Source: Aphis gossypii | Lineage: Eukaryota; Arthropoda; Insecta; Hemiptera; Aphididae | DNA length: 64,000 nucleotides | Direction of reading: 5' to 3' | Assembly: GCF_020184175.1 (NCBI RefSeq) | Contig: NC_065530.1 | Coordinates: 21,181,260 to 21,245,259, forward strand | Shown here: piece by piece, positions 41,701 to 52,409 of the stretch | Position numbering within the stretch: the first letter of the stretch is position 1 | Layout of the letters: every line of letters begins with the position of its first letter | Notes under the pieces: generated by a model | What the model saw: the letters and a program-made list of their open reading frames with translations, nothing else | Databases searched by the model: none | What the model was told of the DNA's origin: nothing | Translations under genes and position numbers: made by a program

Positions 41701-42390
41701 AAACGTATTATTATCTATTTCAGTTCGTAACGATATACGACGACGAACAAAACGCAGGTGATTAATGTGTGTCTGTGTGTGGGTGAGTGGGCCCACACGC
41801 GTCCTCGTCAACGTAATGCTCTTATATCTAGTGTTTTATTAAACTTTATATCGTATGCTATTTGTACACACGCGTATACATTATTAAACAGCGGGTCGCG
41901 GGTACACATGATGACTATCATATAGAGCGACAACCAGAGACTGCAGCGTGCGAAATATGATGCAGAGGCGCACCCGTTAAGTGTGACCGTTATCATCATC
42001 GTCGTCCTCGTACATCGGAAATAATAGCCTGCCGGAATAGTGTTTTTCGCACGGGAATATTATAATATATTTATATAATTTGGAAAATGTTACGAAATGA
42101 GTTTGTCGCCGTACAATATTATACGTATGGCGCGACTTTCACGGTTTCGCTTAGTTCCCTTCGGTATATTTCACGGTTATGAGTGACTCTTGGGCTTTAC
42201 GTTCATTGTAAATTAATACAACGAGAGCTTTTCGTTATTCACTATAGTTTATCAATCTTGTAGTGGAAAATACTTGTAGTCGCGGAAAAAAAAAGTATTG
42301 AACAGATTCACAGTACTTACTTAAGGAGTTAGGACAATAATGACTTATATAATATTTATTTTATGTGAAACATCTCTGTATAATATTACT

Positions 42391-42480
42391 TACCACGTAT
42401 TCTTTGTATTTGTCACGTGTTCTTTGTGTTTGTCACGTGTTGTTCGTGTTTGTCATGCGTTTTATCATGTTCACACGTGA
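42391..42480. promoter_or_regulatory. 20-bp-period E-box array
   Basis: Three CACGTG palindromes at 42414, 42434 and 42474 fall exactly on a 20-base grid. The remaining slots hold near-misses: CACGTA at 42394 and CATGCG at 42454. Between them runs a tandem unit of the form TGTTCTTTGTGTTTGTCACG, copied about three times and then decaying. CACGTG is the core bound by bHLH and bHLH-PAS factors (Myc/Max, CLOCK/CYCLE, and Met/Taiman at juvenile-hormone elements). A 20-base period is close to two helical turns, so bound dimers would face the same side. It lies about 4 kb upstream of the second CpG island. Function is inferred; a simple tandem duplication would also produce it. Confidence 0.5.
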
Positions 42481-44292
42481 GTTAATTTTTAAATAATAAT
42501 AAAATCGGATCTAGAATTTTACCGAAAATGCGTCGGTTTTTATTTTGTGAACTTTAACAAAAATAACAATTGTAATATATATATATATATTATTTACAGA
42601 ATAATGTATCATCCGTTGTTTCACACCTTTTCGTTTTTATTTTCAGTGACTTTACTAATAAAAATTATATCGGTAATATTATTCAGGTAACAACGCCAGA
42701 TTCAAACATACTCCAACATAATAATATTGTTTTTGCCATATTTTACGATAAAAATACCATTTAATTATATTCTTTCATAATGATAATCAAGGTACATAAT
42801 TAATTACATTAATAATAATGTATTAAGTATTAGAGAAGACTTTCTTTGCTCTAAAGAAGGCATTAAATTAACATTTTTCATACCGCGTGGACCGTACTTT
42901 ATATTGTAAAACGGTGACAACTTATTAACTTATATATCTATCAATTTGTAGACATTTCCCACCATCTCTGTATACATTTACTGCCATTGATACGATTTCC
43001 TCTTTATATGACAAGACATAAATTCTACAATAAATCATTATTATTAATATTTTTCTCGGACAAAATATAATTTGTAAATTGGTTTTTACAATGAGCATTT
43101 AAGCTCTTGTTTATAACTATCGTGGTATAACATGAATATATGAATAGATAAATTATCTACTAGTTTGCCTTTTATAATCAGAAGATCACTATGCTTATAA
43201 ATTACACTAAAGTTTTGGAAGTATGAAGGAGAGATTACTAGGGATAGAATCAGCAGAGATATTGCTCATGAGTGGATTTATGTGTTTTGAGAGGCGATCA
43301 TTGTGGTGAACTGGTGACACTTTGAGTTTTGCGATAATTTTATAATAAGTCTACGAAAATACAGTCTTTAATATTTAACACTGTGTCGTATTATTTGATT
43401 GTATGTAAAAATATTAATTAAATTTAAAATCATTTTTATTTTTTAACTTCAAATATTAGATATGTATAATGTTTTATTGATGAATCGTTACTATGATGGG
43501 GATTTGCTTAAATATTTGGTAAAAATGTAACTGTTGTGATTCAAACGATTTCGCTTCATCTATATTGTGAACAATCTACATAATATCTAGTTTATTATAG
43601 ATAGATGCAGCAACAATTCGATTAAATATTTTATAATTTTGTCTCAAATCGAAAACTATGCTGTTTAAGTTTAATTAAAATAAATGATGGTGTGACCCTT
43701 TATTGAAGACTATTCTTTTTGAGCCTCATTTTTTCATCTTGACTGCATATTATACTACTGTTTAACTAATATTACAGTACTCTATACAAGTGCTATACCA
43801 GTAATTGTATAAAATAGCAGGGTCATGTTGCAAAACGGTTTGTTTATACGTGTCGTTTTATCTAACGAATCGGTAAACATATCGGTTGGTAGTATCTTTG
43901 CAACTTTGCAAGATACTGCTGAATATATAAGTTGAACAACAAGTATATGGTTGTTTCTGGGTAAAGTTACTTAAGTGTTTATACATATAATATTATATCA
44001 TATTATACAGATTGATTCATCAAGGAAACTCACCACTTTTTTTCTTTATGATATTAAATTTATTCGAACCCTGATTTTCAGAGTTTTTAAATTTATCTAC
44101 TTAAACACTATATTTTCAAATACTTAGACTTTCATACCAGTTTGTTTGTTTTTAGTAAGATAGAAAACGGTATAAAAATCGAAATAATTTCAAATGTTGG
44201 CCTTAATTTTAATGTACTTAAAATTAAAAAAAAAAAATGAATTTAAATAAATTGACTTTAAAAGGAAAAATAAATCAAGTCGAGTACACCAA
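42481..44292. other. AT-rich noncoding stretch
   Basis: Nothing gene-like is visible. The patch at 43200-43330 is slightly richer in GA and reads like decayed coding or transposon sequence, but no family can be recognised. Confidence 0.5.
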
Positions 44293-44469
44293 ATGAATCA
44301 TACTGTTGCAATCGTCTGTTCTGAATTGGCAAGATACGTATGGGTGTATAATATGATGACGAAAGTTTCTGCACGTATATTCGAATACCAAATTTACGTA
44401 AATATCATTATTTATTTCATCGTTCAAACAAGACACTGTCATTACTTGGGTTATAGATACCGGAGTATG
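44293..44469 (+). CDS. Possible small exon ending in a strong donor, unknown product
   Basis: An ATG at 44293 opens 59 codons up to ATG|GTAAGTG (44469/44470), a near-consensus splice donor leaving the frame in phase 0. Without splicing, the frame stops nine codons later. The peptide is hydrophobic and aromatic-rich (a run of I/Y/F at residues 33-43) with no recognised domain. The opposite strand is also open here for 143 codons (44706 to 44275), so coding direction is uncertain. No phase-0 acceptor that would continue it was found nearby. It could be chance, or a remnant of the same inserted sequence as the next two entries. Confidence 0.15.
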
Positions 44470-44971
44470 GTAAGTGATAAAACAACCCAAATAGGTTAGG
44501 TGATGTTTAGGATATGTTCTCAATAACGAGTTGGGTTTTATAAATGTTTTATATGTATATAAATGATATATATTATATATTATGTACACAAAAAGCCTCA
44601 CGCATAATAAATAAAGTTTATATTTTTTTCGATTTGTATAATGGATACGAACTTTACTTTGTCTTTGTGGAGTTTCGTTGTACGATGTACGTTTATACTT
44701 GTACATTATGCGGATGACACGTATAAATTATTATTATTTTGTACGTTTGTGTGATGTGACTGCACTGCGTTGTCCAAACAGTATTGCAATAACGTATATC
44801 CATTATTCAGAGACATATTAAGGATGGCACTTTTTTAAATTGATTTATTTTATAATTAAAGTTTATAATTTATACAAAACGCGTCTATCTATAACTTTGC
44901 CGCATTGCACATACTACCATAAAAACGCACTTTAAATCAATTATGTGAAAAACGGTTTGATCGAGTATCAA

Positions 44972-45169
44972 ATGTGCGAAGAAAAAGGCTGTATCAAGTA
45001 TAGATTTACCGGGTGGTGGAAAATATATCTCGATTACCCATTTACTAAGATTCATTATGGAGTACAGTCTATGTATGGTCATCAAACTTATATTGTGGAA
45101 GGGACTCCCGACATAGATATGTTGTTTTTCGCGGTCATGACGGCTAACTTTATATCGCTGTCTTAGTGA
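44972..45169 (+). CDS. Small open frame with protein-like composition, unknown
   Basis: A 65-codon frame from an ATG at 44972 to a TAG at 45167. The frame is open only from 44936, just after a TAA, so there is little room for an upstream exon. The peptide looks more like globular protein than the surrounding noise: G-W-W at residues 15-17, alternating polar/hydrophobic segments, and an ending D-I-D-M-L-F-F-A-V-M-T. The strand-turn-helix feel of that end faintly recalls the C terminus of tubby-like/LURP-one folds, but I cannot support a family assignment. It could be a remnant of a decayed gene or mobile element. It sits about 250 bases before a much better exon candidate. Confidence 0.2.
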
Positions 45170-45422
45170 TCATCTTTAATTTTGTTTGATTTAAACAGGG
45201 TTTATTTAATACTTATAAATAACCTAATCTAAATGTTGGTATCAAATTATAAGCTAAATAATATATTGAATTATATTCAATTGTGTACCTACGATGCGTT
45301 ATAGTATAAACACGACATTAGATTACCTGTATATAGGAAATTTTGATATTTTCAGTTGGTCCGTGTTTATAATAAAAAATGATGAAAATCAAGTTAGATA
45401 ACCTTTTTCCTATTATCCGCAG

Positions 45423-45635
45423 TGAGCAAGCCGTTCGACTCTAAGCGTTTATCGTTCAACTCTTTTCGAATCGCTGTTCGCGAGTGCGTTAATTATTGCG
45501 CATTGCGACTAAATATACATTACCTACGAACCGCAATTCTCACATACGTATATTTGCACGCCAATCATAACTTAAGGTACGATGAAATCCGTCAAACGTT
45601 AACCAAAGATTACAATCCGAAGGTGGCGTGTCAAG
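45423..45635 (+). CDS. Candidate internal exon, phase 1-1, unknown domain
   Basis: A 213-base stretch lies between a strong acceptor (a pyrimidine-rich tract, then ATCCGCAG at 45415-45422) and a good donor (CAAG|GTATAAG at 45635/45636). It is open throughout in the frame that enters and leaves in phase 1. That frame matches the exit phase of coding exons A and C, so it could be a cassette exon skipped or included without frame change; joined to A, the split codon would read GTG (Val). The 71 residues look like a folded helical segment: two Cys near residues 22 and 25, many Tyr/Leu/Arg, and a Y-D-E-I-R-Q-T-L-T segment. I do not recognise the family. The frame stays open for 54 more codons past the donor. 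Alternatively it belongs to a separate nested gene or a decayed insertion. Confidence 0.4.
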
Positions 45636-46339
45636 GTATAAGACGCAATTTACTTGTCATATGTATATTATTAGATTTTTCACATGTTCCTTGTTGTGGA
45701 TATAGAGTATACACAGTAATATATCATCCTATACGCTTCTGTGCTACCGCAGTTAAGAACCAGTTATACATTATAAGTTGTATTTTGTATGTGTGTAATT
45801 AGATAAATTTGTAAAATCCAAGTAAAAATTATTAATGATAATACTCTTGTAACCTTCAAGATCTGTTAATTGTCAGTGGATATTATATAATATGAAACAT
45901 ATAATTTAATTGTGATCCGTGATTAATTACGCTTAAAAAGTATAATTATTGCGATTTTGATGTTGGGAGTAAGTTAACAAAAACATAAACGTTCATACGC
46001 AGAACCATTGCAATAACGTCGGCTATATCATTAACGTAAATAATCACAAATATTATATCAGTAAAAATCATTGGTTCAATGTGCGTCTGAATAATAACGT
46101 TAAAAATATTCTACGTCGCAATTTCTAGTCCATCGGGACAAAGGTGTAAAGCTGGTACCGATACCGTTCTCCAGCCGGTGTCCATGGACCATGACATATT
46201 TTCGGAGGAGTCGCAATATTCTAATTTACGTCTTAAACATAATCGCGTATAATTAGATTATTGTAAATAAAAATATATGTTATTACGCGTACCGTAATAT
46301 AACCGTCGAATAAAAAAAAAAAATATATTTTTCTAAATT
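45636..46339. other. Noncoding stretch before the second island
   Basis: The open frame of the preceding candidate exon runs on to 45802 but its composition becomes noise-like (many Ile, Tyr, Cys). From about 46.1 kb the sequence gains CpG and GC toward the island. No separate gene is seen. Confidence 0.5.
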
Positions 46340-47408
46340 TTTGTTGTCGTTCGTTGCCGTTGCCGACCAAACATCGCGGGATCCGCGTGATCCGGCGGAG
46401 GAGGTGGTACACGAATTTCCATTAAAATCCCATTACGCCTCGTCCGCGCGGGGTGGCCGCGGGCGGCACGACGGGGCGGCGGCGAGGACGAGCGGCCCGG
46501 ACGCGCACCTCCTCGCGCGTAGTACAATCAGTGGCGGCGGCTCGTGCTCAACCTCACGCACGACGCCTCTTAAAAAGTGAAAAAAAAAAAAAAAATAAGC
46601 ACATGTGCTCGTCGCCGACACGATGCTGCGGACGAGGACAGAGAGTGGAATCAATCCGTCGCCCGCGTCGTCATTATACCGATACGCTCGTATACGTGTA
46701 TATTATATATATTATGTTTCGTAGTTGGGTACCGTCGTCGTACGCAATAAATAAATAAATAAATAAATAAAAACACATAACGGGGAGGAAAAAAAGAGTG
46801 TGGAGGTATGTGCGTGTAAAGGTGTCGGCCGGCGGTGTGCGGAACAAGCGTCGCCGCTGTCGGCGACAGACACGCGAGGCCACACACACCGGTACATGCA
46901 TTACGGCAGCTCCGGCGTGGGCGGCGGCGGCTGGCGGTGCGGCGCGCGCTCGCGTGTGTGTGTGTGCGAGCCGGCCGCCGATCGATACGCCGGCAGCACG
47001 CAAGCGCCGCCGGGGCCGCGCGGCGGCTGAGCGTCGACGGCGGCCGCGCACCGGCGACCAGACAGCCACTGCTGCAGCGAGCAGTCCGTCGCGGCCCTGT
47101 GCGCGCTACACCGCCCCGCCGCCGTACCGCCGCCGAGCCCCCGGCGCCCGCCCGCCCTCCGTTGCGGCAGACAGGACGTCCGCCGTCGCTGTCGCGTCGC
47201 AGCACGACCACCGCGGTCGCCGTCGACCGGCGGCGCCCGCGCGCTCGTCCATCGCCGCCGCCGCCGCCGCGGACACGGGAGCGCGCGCGCGCGAATTCCC
47301 TGCTCCGCGGTCTCACCCGTCCGCGGGCCAGCATCAACGGGGCGCCGCCACAGAACGGGCGGGCAGGAGCGTCAAGCCAGCAGCCGCCGACCAACCAACG
47401 ACAGCGGT

Positions 47409-47439
<31 letters not shown>

Positions 47440-47457
47440 TCGTCGTCGTCGTCGTCG
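47409..47457 (+). repeat. (GTC)n/(GCC) trinucleotide tract
   Basis: About 16 GTC-type units, a few interrupted to GCC. Depending on frame and strand it reads as Ser, Arg or Val runs on plus and Arg, Asp or Thr runs on minus. It lies within the second CpG island. Confidence 0.9.
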
Positions 47458-47611
47458 TGTAAGGTTCGCGCGCGCAGTGTCCCTCTGGCCGTCGTCCGAG
47501 TTGTCGCCGCCGCCGCCGTCGTCGTTGTCGTTTCCGCGTTTTCGTCCGACCGACGTCGCGTGTGCCGTCGCGTGTGGCGGGCGCGCCGCCCGGTCGCTCA
47601 TTACCCTCCCC

Positions 47612-47631
47612 TGTGTGTGTGTGTGTGTGTG
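47612..47631 (+). repeat. (TG)10 microsatellite
   Basis: Ten uninterrupted TG units in the second CpG island, read directly. Confidence 0.95.
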
Positions 47632-47960
47632 CAACACAGCTGAGCGCAGCCGGCCGACGACGCTGACAACCACCACACTTTGTGCCGCCGACATGTGCTC
47701 GTACCGTGGCCGGTGCCGGTCCGAAAGTCTGCCGCTGACCGACACGATCGACGTGTGCACAGTAGTGTGTCCGGCTCAAAGGTCTCACAGTCCGTTGTCG
47801 TCGTCGTCCTGTTGAACGCGTCCGATCAGGTAGTGTCGTCTCTCGAAACTCGGAAAACCGTACCACTCCGTACCACCGTCTCCTGCTGCACGTACCGTTG
47901 CGCCGCACCGAACGCCACTCGATACGACCGACGGCCGTTTTCCCGACCAAGCACGTGTGA

Positions 47961-50708
47961 GTCGTTTTTATCTCCTCTTTCTGCCGTTTTCCTTCCTCTT
48001 GTATTTTTTGTGTTTCTTTTTATCTCTCTCGTTCACCGTCTCCCCACCTCACAGCCTTTCCACGTTGTTCACATAATGTTATTAACTATATAGTTTTATT
48101 GATAAGTATGTTTTTTTAACTATATTGTTGTTACGGCACAACCGGCTCGCGCCACTCATTACATAGATGGGTTTCTACTTATGTATTATAGGTACCTATA
48201 CGCATTTATATTCGTGGTTTAACATACGCCCAGCCCGCTCAAATCGATCGTCGCGCCCATATTTCCTTTTATTTTTATTATGATTATATTGTGTTTTTTG
48301 TTTACTTTTTCCCCACTGCGGTGTTTCCGATTAAACACGTTTTTGGAGGAGATACTCGCCTTATTAATGCACACGATATTTATTTACTTAGGGGTTGAGG
48401 ACCCGATACTACAATTCACACACACAAAAAAAAACAAAGGGCTTAAAGTACATACCAACGCTTGAGACGATTTTATATTTTGTTATAAAATAATATTATA
48501 ATATATTGTGTATGTCTCGCGCTGTCGACACTATATTTTTATGACGCGTGTACTGAATTATAATATTTATCACATTATTTACGCGTTTAATAATACAGTA
48601 TTGTAACGTTTTGCCGAGTTGCGGTAGAACTTTATACGTATATGATTTTATAATAAAATTATATATATACATTAGAAACTTGGATATCGTTCGAGTTTCA
48701 TACTAATTACACTCGTCGTTGTCGTTGTCGTTGTTGTTTGTTCTTCTGTTAAAGTTTCTTCAAAGAAGTCTGTTGTTTTTTTTTTTTTTTTACCACGATC
48801 TGAAACATAGATTTGGTTTGTTGCACTGTGAACCGACCTAACAGACAAAACTCAAAATATCACGTTTTGCAAAAACAAAAAAAATCCGTAAATCGTCGTC
48901 ACGCGCGCATTTTCGTCGAGTGACATAATAATATATTTACACTATCGTTTCCGGCGTCTTTACGACTCGCTACCCGCCGTGAAAAAAAAAACACGTTCAC
49001 CACCCCGAATCTCGGTATACAAGTTATTATACTATTTTAATGGTTTAGATTAGTTAGAATTGCTCGTATACAACTCATTTTCGTTTAAACGTTTACTGCA
49101 ATATCGGTAAAGTGTACATAGATACTATATCATATGTTTAAATACGTCTTTTTGACTGGCGCATGATGATTATACGTAGAAAATTGAACACTTGCCAAGT
49201 GTTAAACAATTCACCTGCTAAATAACACTCATCCGTTTTATTTATTTATTTTTTCGATGTAACTTAGATACGGTTGGAATCAAGACGATTTTCTTTATTT
49301 TCCATTTTTTCCACATTTTTAGGTTAAAAAATTGTTAAAGTATGCACATAGAACGTTATCGCTCACAAATATGTTTTTATTTTTTTTCTCGTGCTTCTAC
49401 AAAAAGAAAACTCCTTTGTCGTGTACATTGTACACATTGTTTTCTAGAAAATTACTTAGGTGTAATTTTAATGGATACAACACTTACCTACCATTATTCA
49501 AGAGAATATTTCAAATTGCCGTTGTCACCTAAACAATGAGCTACCTAATTAATTTACTAACATTTGTTAGATACAATTATTTTCATAACGCATTAAACAC
49601 GTAACCGAAATTTTTCTCGAATAATAACACTATATAGGTACAGCAACCAATTCGTTTGTTTCTAAAACAGTAATTCAAATATTTATTGCTTTTGTAATAA
49701 ATAATAATTCACATTAATTTTAATATACTTTCATAAATTTACGAGCTTGTTTAAAAAGTTATTGCTATCACATGTATAATTATTCTATAAATATACAATG
49801 ACAAAACATTTTCAGTATGAAAAATAGTGAACCGAGTAAATAATTTACTTACTTTTTTTTATAAATCTTTCCCGGGACGATGAATAATTATTGTGAAATT
49901 CTGTATGATTTTCTTTTTGATGATACGTTCCGTGTATGTACTTGTAGTTGCAAAGGATTCATAAAGTAAAAAATGAATTGCTCACGTCACGCAACTAAGG
50001 TTTTTAAAGGTAGATATAGCATTTAAAGCTCTGTTTAATTCTGAAAAAGCTCAAAAGTTATTATTTAAATGTTTATATGTTTCCTTAACTCAACATTTTG
50101 TCAACTAAACTAATATTATTTTATTTACATCGTTTAAGTTGCTTTTAAAATAATTTGAGTTTATTTTAGTTTATAAAGAAAAAAAAATTGATGGGTAATT
50201 ATGTTATTATGAACAGAAATTTAAATTAAACTTCAAACTGATGAATTTTTGTATTTGTTCTGCAATAGTTTTGATATTTTACAATAGAATTATTCATCAA
50301 GACAGTACTCTACGTTTCTGTCTATTAAGAATTTGAATTTCACAAAAAAAGAATAATTATATTTGATTAGCTAAAATCAATTTACACATTGATATAATAT
50401 TTTAATGTATTAAACACATTCTGTGTATATTACTGTTTATAATACTACGAATTCTGTTTACTTACATTCTGGGAAGTAAGGAACACAAAAGCAAAGTTAT
50501 TATTTGTTTTAATCCTTTGGAGAAGTTGCATTTTCAATAGACACATTGTTGTGGACTTTGGCACCACTAAATTTAACTTAACAAGTAAAGTTTTACGAAA
50601 ATGTTGTGTTATTATTACTTATTAATATAATAGACCAAGTTTTATTTCCAAATGATAGTCAAATGTAAAATAATAAATAATAATATAATTATTTTTGTTT
50701 TTGTGTAG
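47961..50708. other. Noncoding stretch, presumed intron
   Basis: Composition falls from mixed (to about 49.0 kb, with pyrimidine runs and GTCGTT repeats at about 48716-48735) to AT-rich. Short frames at 48280 and 49332-49539 on the plus strand are Phe/Leu-rich noise overlapping one another. Nothing else is seen. Confidence 0.55.
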
Positions 50709-50726
50709 AAATTTGATAATACTATT

Positions 50727-50969
50727 ATGCATGTTCACAACATCAGCATTGTTATTATTTTATACATATTTTTTATGTTGTGTTTGTTTAAGTCAAACAA
50801 CGGGGTCGAGGATTTAACCGAGGGATTATTTCAATCGAATACGTGTTTTAGGGATGTGCTCAAACACGTTGTTGCTTATGGCATAGTATTAGTCTTTTTG
50901 GATGATATTATTTATACCGTCGACGTGACTACATACTATTATTTTGATATTATTATGGTACGCGCGTAG
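50727..50969 (+). CDS. Possible small secreted or membrane protein ORF
   Basis: An ATG at 50727 opens 80 codons, ending in TAG. Residues about 6-21 form an uninterrupted hydrophobic stretch (I-S-I-V-I-I-L-Y-I-F-F-M-L-C-L-F) behind a short polar start, followed by K-S-N-N-G. This layout resembles a signal peptide or a signal anchor. The rest contains one Cys and a second hydrophobic segment (about residues 50-63). An acceptor-like site (T-rich tract, then GTGTAG) ends at 50708, and a donor-like ATG|GTACGC lies near its 3' end, so it could be part of a spliced gene. Small secreted proteins are common in aphids, but there is no homology evidence here and chance is possible. Confidence 0.25.
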   Translation: MHVHNISIVIILYIFFMLCLFKSNNGVEDLTEGLFQSNTCFRDVLKHVVAYGIVLVFLDDIIYTVDVTTYYYFDIIMVRA

Positions 50970-51175
50970 CTACATCATATCTACGATTTGCGTACACAAC
51001 AAATTATTCATAGTGACTTGAGTGTTTTAGGGAGCATAAGATCACAGTGCTCAAATTGAGGGGGGCCCAAGAGGACGGAGTCTCTCTTCTTGTAAAATAT
51101 TATTTTTGCGTATCGCTTCTAATTATATCCTAATTGATAAGATAGTTAAATATCGAGGTACGCATATTTTTTATG

Positions 51176-51195
51176 TATATATATATATATATATA
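51176..51195. repeat. (TA)n microsatellite
   Basis: About ten TA units, simple repeat. Confidence 0.9.
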
Positions 51196-51443
51196 CTTTT
51201 ACATCCTACTTTTAATTTTTTCCCTCATCAAGCACTTAGTAGAGTTGATAGTATCTGTGTGTGTATGTATTATTATTATTTTTTTTTTTTGGAATATTTC
51301 ATGGGAAATTTAATATCTGTGAACTTGAACAACGATTGACGTATCCGCGTATCGATTTCGTGACCCGGCGAGACCTGCGACTGATCGCATTATTATTATT
51401 TATATACAGCGTATGGTCTTAAAGACGAAGATCGAACAGGCTT

Positions 51444-52022
51444 ATGTATTGTCTGGTCTGTAGAACTCGTGACAAAAATACAACTGTAATACGAAAATAT
51501 CACGTGCACGTATATTCATTAGACGAAGGGGAGAGTGAACCGAATAGTGTCAATTGGCAACGCGCAACTTCGGTGTGTAGGAAGTGGGCTTGTACGAGGG
51601 TTGGAGGGGAGTACTTTCCCAACTCATCCATCATAAAAATACATCAGAGTCCCCGCGATCTGCAGGTCTACACACCGGCGCGTGACGTTTGGTGTTGTGA
51701 TTTCATACTTCGCCTTTCGCCTTTATATATTTTTTTCCTTACATCTCGCGTTCGTCGACGCCCTCGCGACAAGCCGCTGTTTGCGAAAAAAATGTTTCCA
51801 ATACGTTTCAAACTCACCTGCCTGCCCCCACCGCACTGCAAATCCATCGTCGGTGACGCTGTCACACGCGCTACCTCTATAATTATGAATAATTATAATA
51901 TTGATGTATCTGTTGTGATATTATATTTTACATCTCAGTCGTGTAATATTCTCCAAAATGTACAAAAAAAAAAAAAAAAAAACCGCGTAGGTTTTTTACA
52001 CGGTCCCAATATAATAATATGA
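51444..52022 (+). CDS. 192-codon open frame, unknown, possibly partial exon
   Basis: This frame begins at an ATG (51444) in moderately GC-rich sequence and is the longest ATG-started frame outside the CpG islands. The first 75 residues have the best protein-like composition: a C-x-x-C at residues 3-6 and the segment S-L-D-E-G-E-S-E-P-N-S. They end at a donor-like CTGCAG|GTCTAC (51665/51666), which would leave phase 0. The remainder runs through Arg/Pro-rich and then AT-rich sequence and a poly-A run (a Lys run), which looks noncoding. The overlapping minus-strand frame at 51668-51865 is considered a shadow. I recognise no domain. It may be one exon, or fortuitous in a GC-elevated regulatory patch. 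Confidence 0.2.
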   Translation: MYCLVCRTRDKNTTVIRKYHVHVYSLDEGESEPNSVNWQRATSVCRKWACTRVGGEYFPNSSIIKIHQSPRDLQVYTPARDVWCCDFILRLSPLYIFFLTSRVRRRPRDKPLFAKKMFPIRFKLTCLPPPHCKSIVGDAVTRATSIIMNNYNIDVSVVILYFTSQSCNILQNVQKKKKKNRVGFLHGPNIII

Positions 52023-52378
52023 TGTTGTTATTATTATTATTACCGACGTTCGGGTCGAGCGAGACGCACGTCGATACATCGGCAAACGACCGACTTTGAA
52101 TATTGTAATAGCGTGACGAATTTCGTTCGGGCCACAATGTACTACGTAGTTTATACGTATATAATAATATATTATAATATATTATAATGTTTGTCGTGTA
52201 AAAATATGATGTCGGACCTCGTCAATAATATTAACAATAGTATATACGACGTATACTATTTTATATTATCATAATGTTATGCGTCACAGAATTAGTGTAT
52301 AGGCACACACACCTATATTTATATATCGCGTATACTGTACGGTCGATTCGCGACGAATTTATCTCTCGAGTCGCGATT

Positions 52379-52380
<2 letters not shown>

Positions 52381-52407
<27 letters not shown>
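52381..52407 (+). repeat. (AAT)9 microsatellite
   Basis: Nine uninterrupted AAT units. The minus strand reads as an Ile or Leu run in overlapping frames, which are not genes. Confidence 0.95.

Positions 52408-52409
<2 letters not shown>

Larger units (their letters stand above)
26341..42390. other. Long AT-rich presumed intron with weak promoter-like patches
   Basis: No coding exon is supported. Local features are a (TA)n repeat at 31736-31762, a TATAAAAG box at 34788-34795 followed by a purine-rich tract, and mixed-composition patches at 36.0-36.6 and 36.7-37.5 kb with another TATAAAAA (37294-37301). Further patches at 38.5-38.9 kb include a transposon-like end, and at 40.3-42.3 kb include CAA, TA and GCA-rich repeats and a run of 18 A at 40845-40862. 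The open frames in these patches overlap on both strands and have no domain character. Confidence 0.5.
46340..47960 (+). promoter_or_regulatory. Second CpG island: probable promoter with long 5' leader
   Basis: The most GC- and CpG-rich part of the window. It includes (AATA)n at about 46746-46770, a (GTC)n/(GCC)n tract at about 47409-47457 and (TG)10 at 47612-47631. Several frames on both strands stay open for 280-370 codons, but the translations are Arg/Ala/Pro or His/Thr runs in every frame, as expected where stop codons are rare, so none is called. Donor-like sites on the plus strand are CAG|GTAGTG at 47829/47830 and CGT|GTGAGT at 47956/47957. A first exon ending there would be noncoding or would start at ATG 47693 (GCCGACATG context), whose frame stops at 47815 before the first of those donors. 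I read it as an alternative promoter with a long leader bearing upstream ORFs. Confidence 0.5.

Noticed and set aside
46651..47815. Long Arg/Ala/Pro-rich open frames on both strands (up to 369 codons)
   Set aside because: Several frames are open at once only because the sequence is GC-rich and repetitive. Every translation is dominated by repeat-derived runs and none has a domain or clear splice logic.
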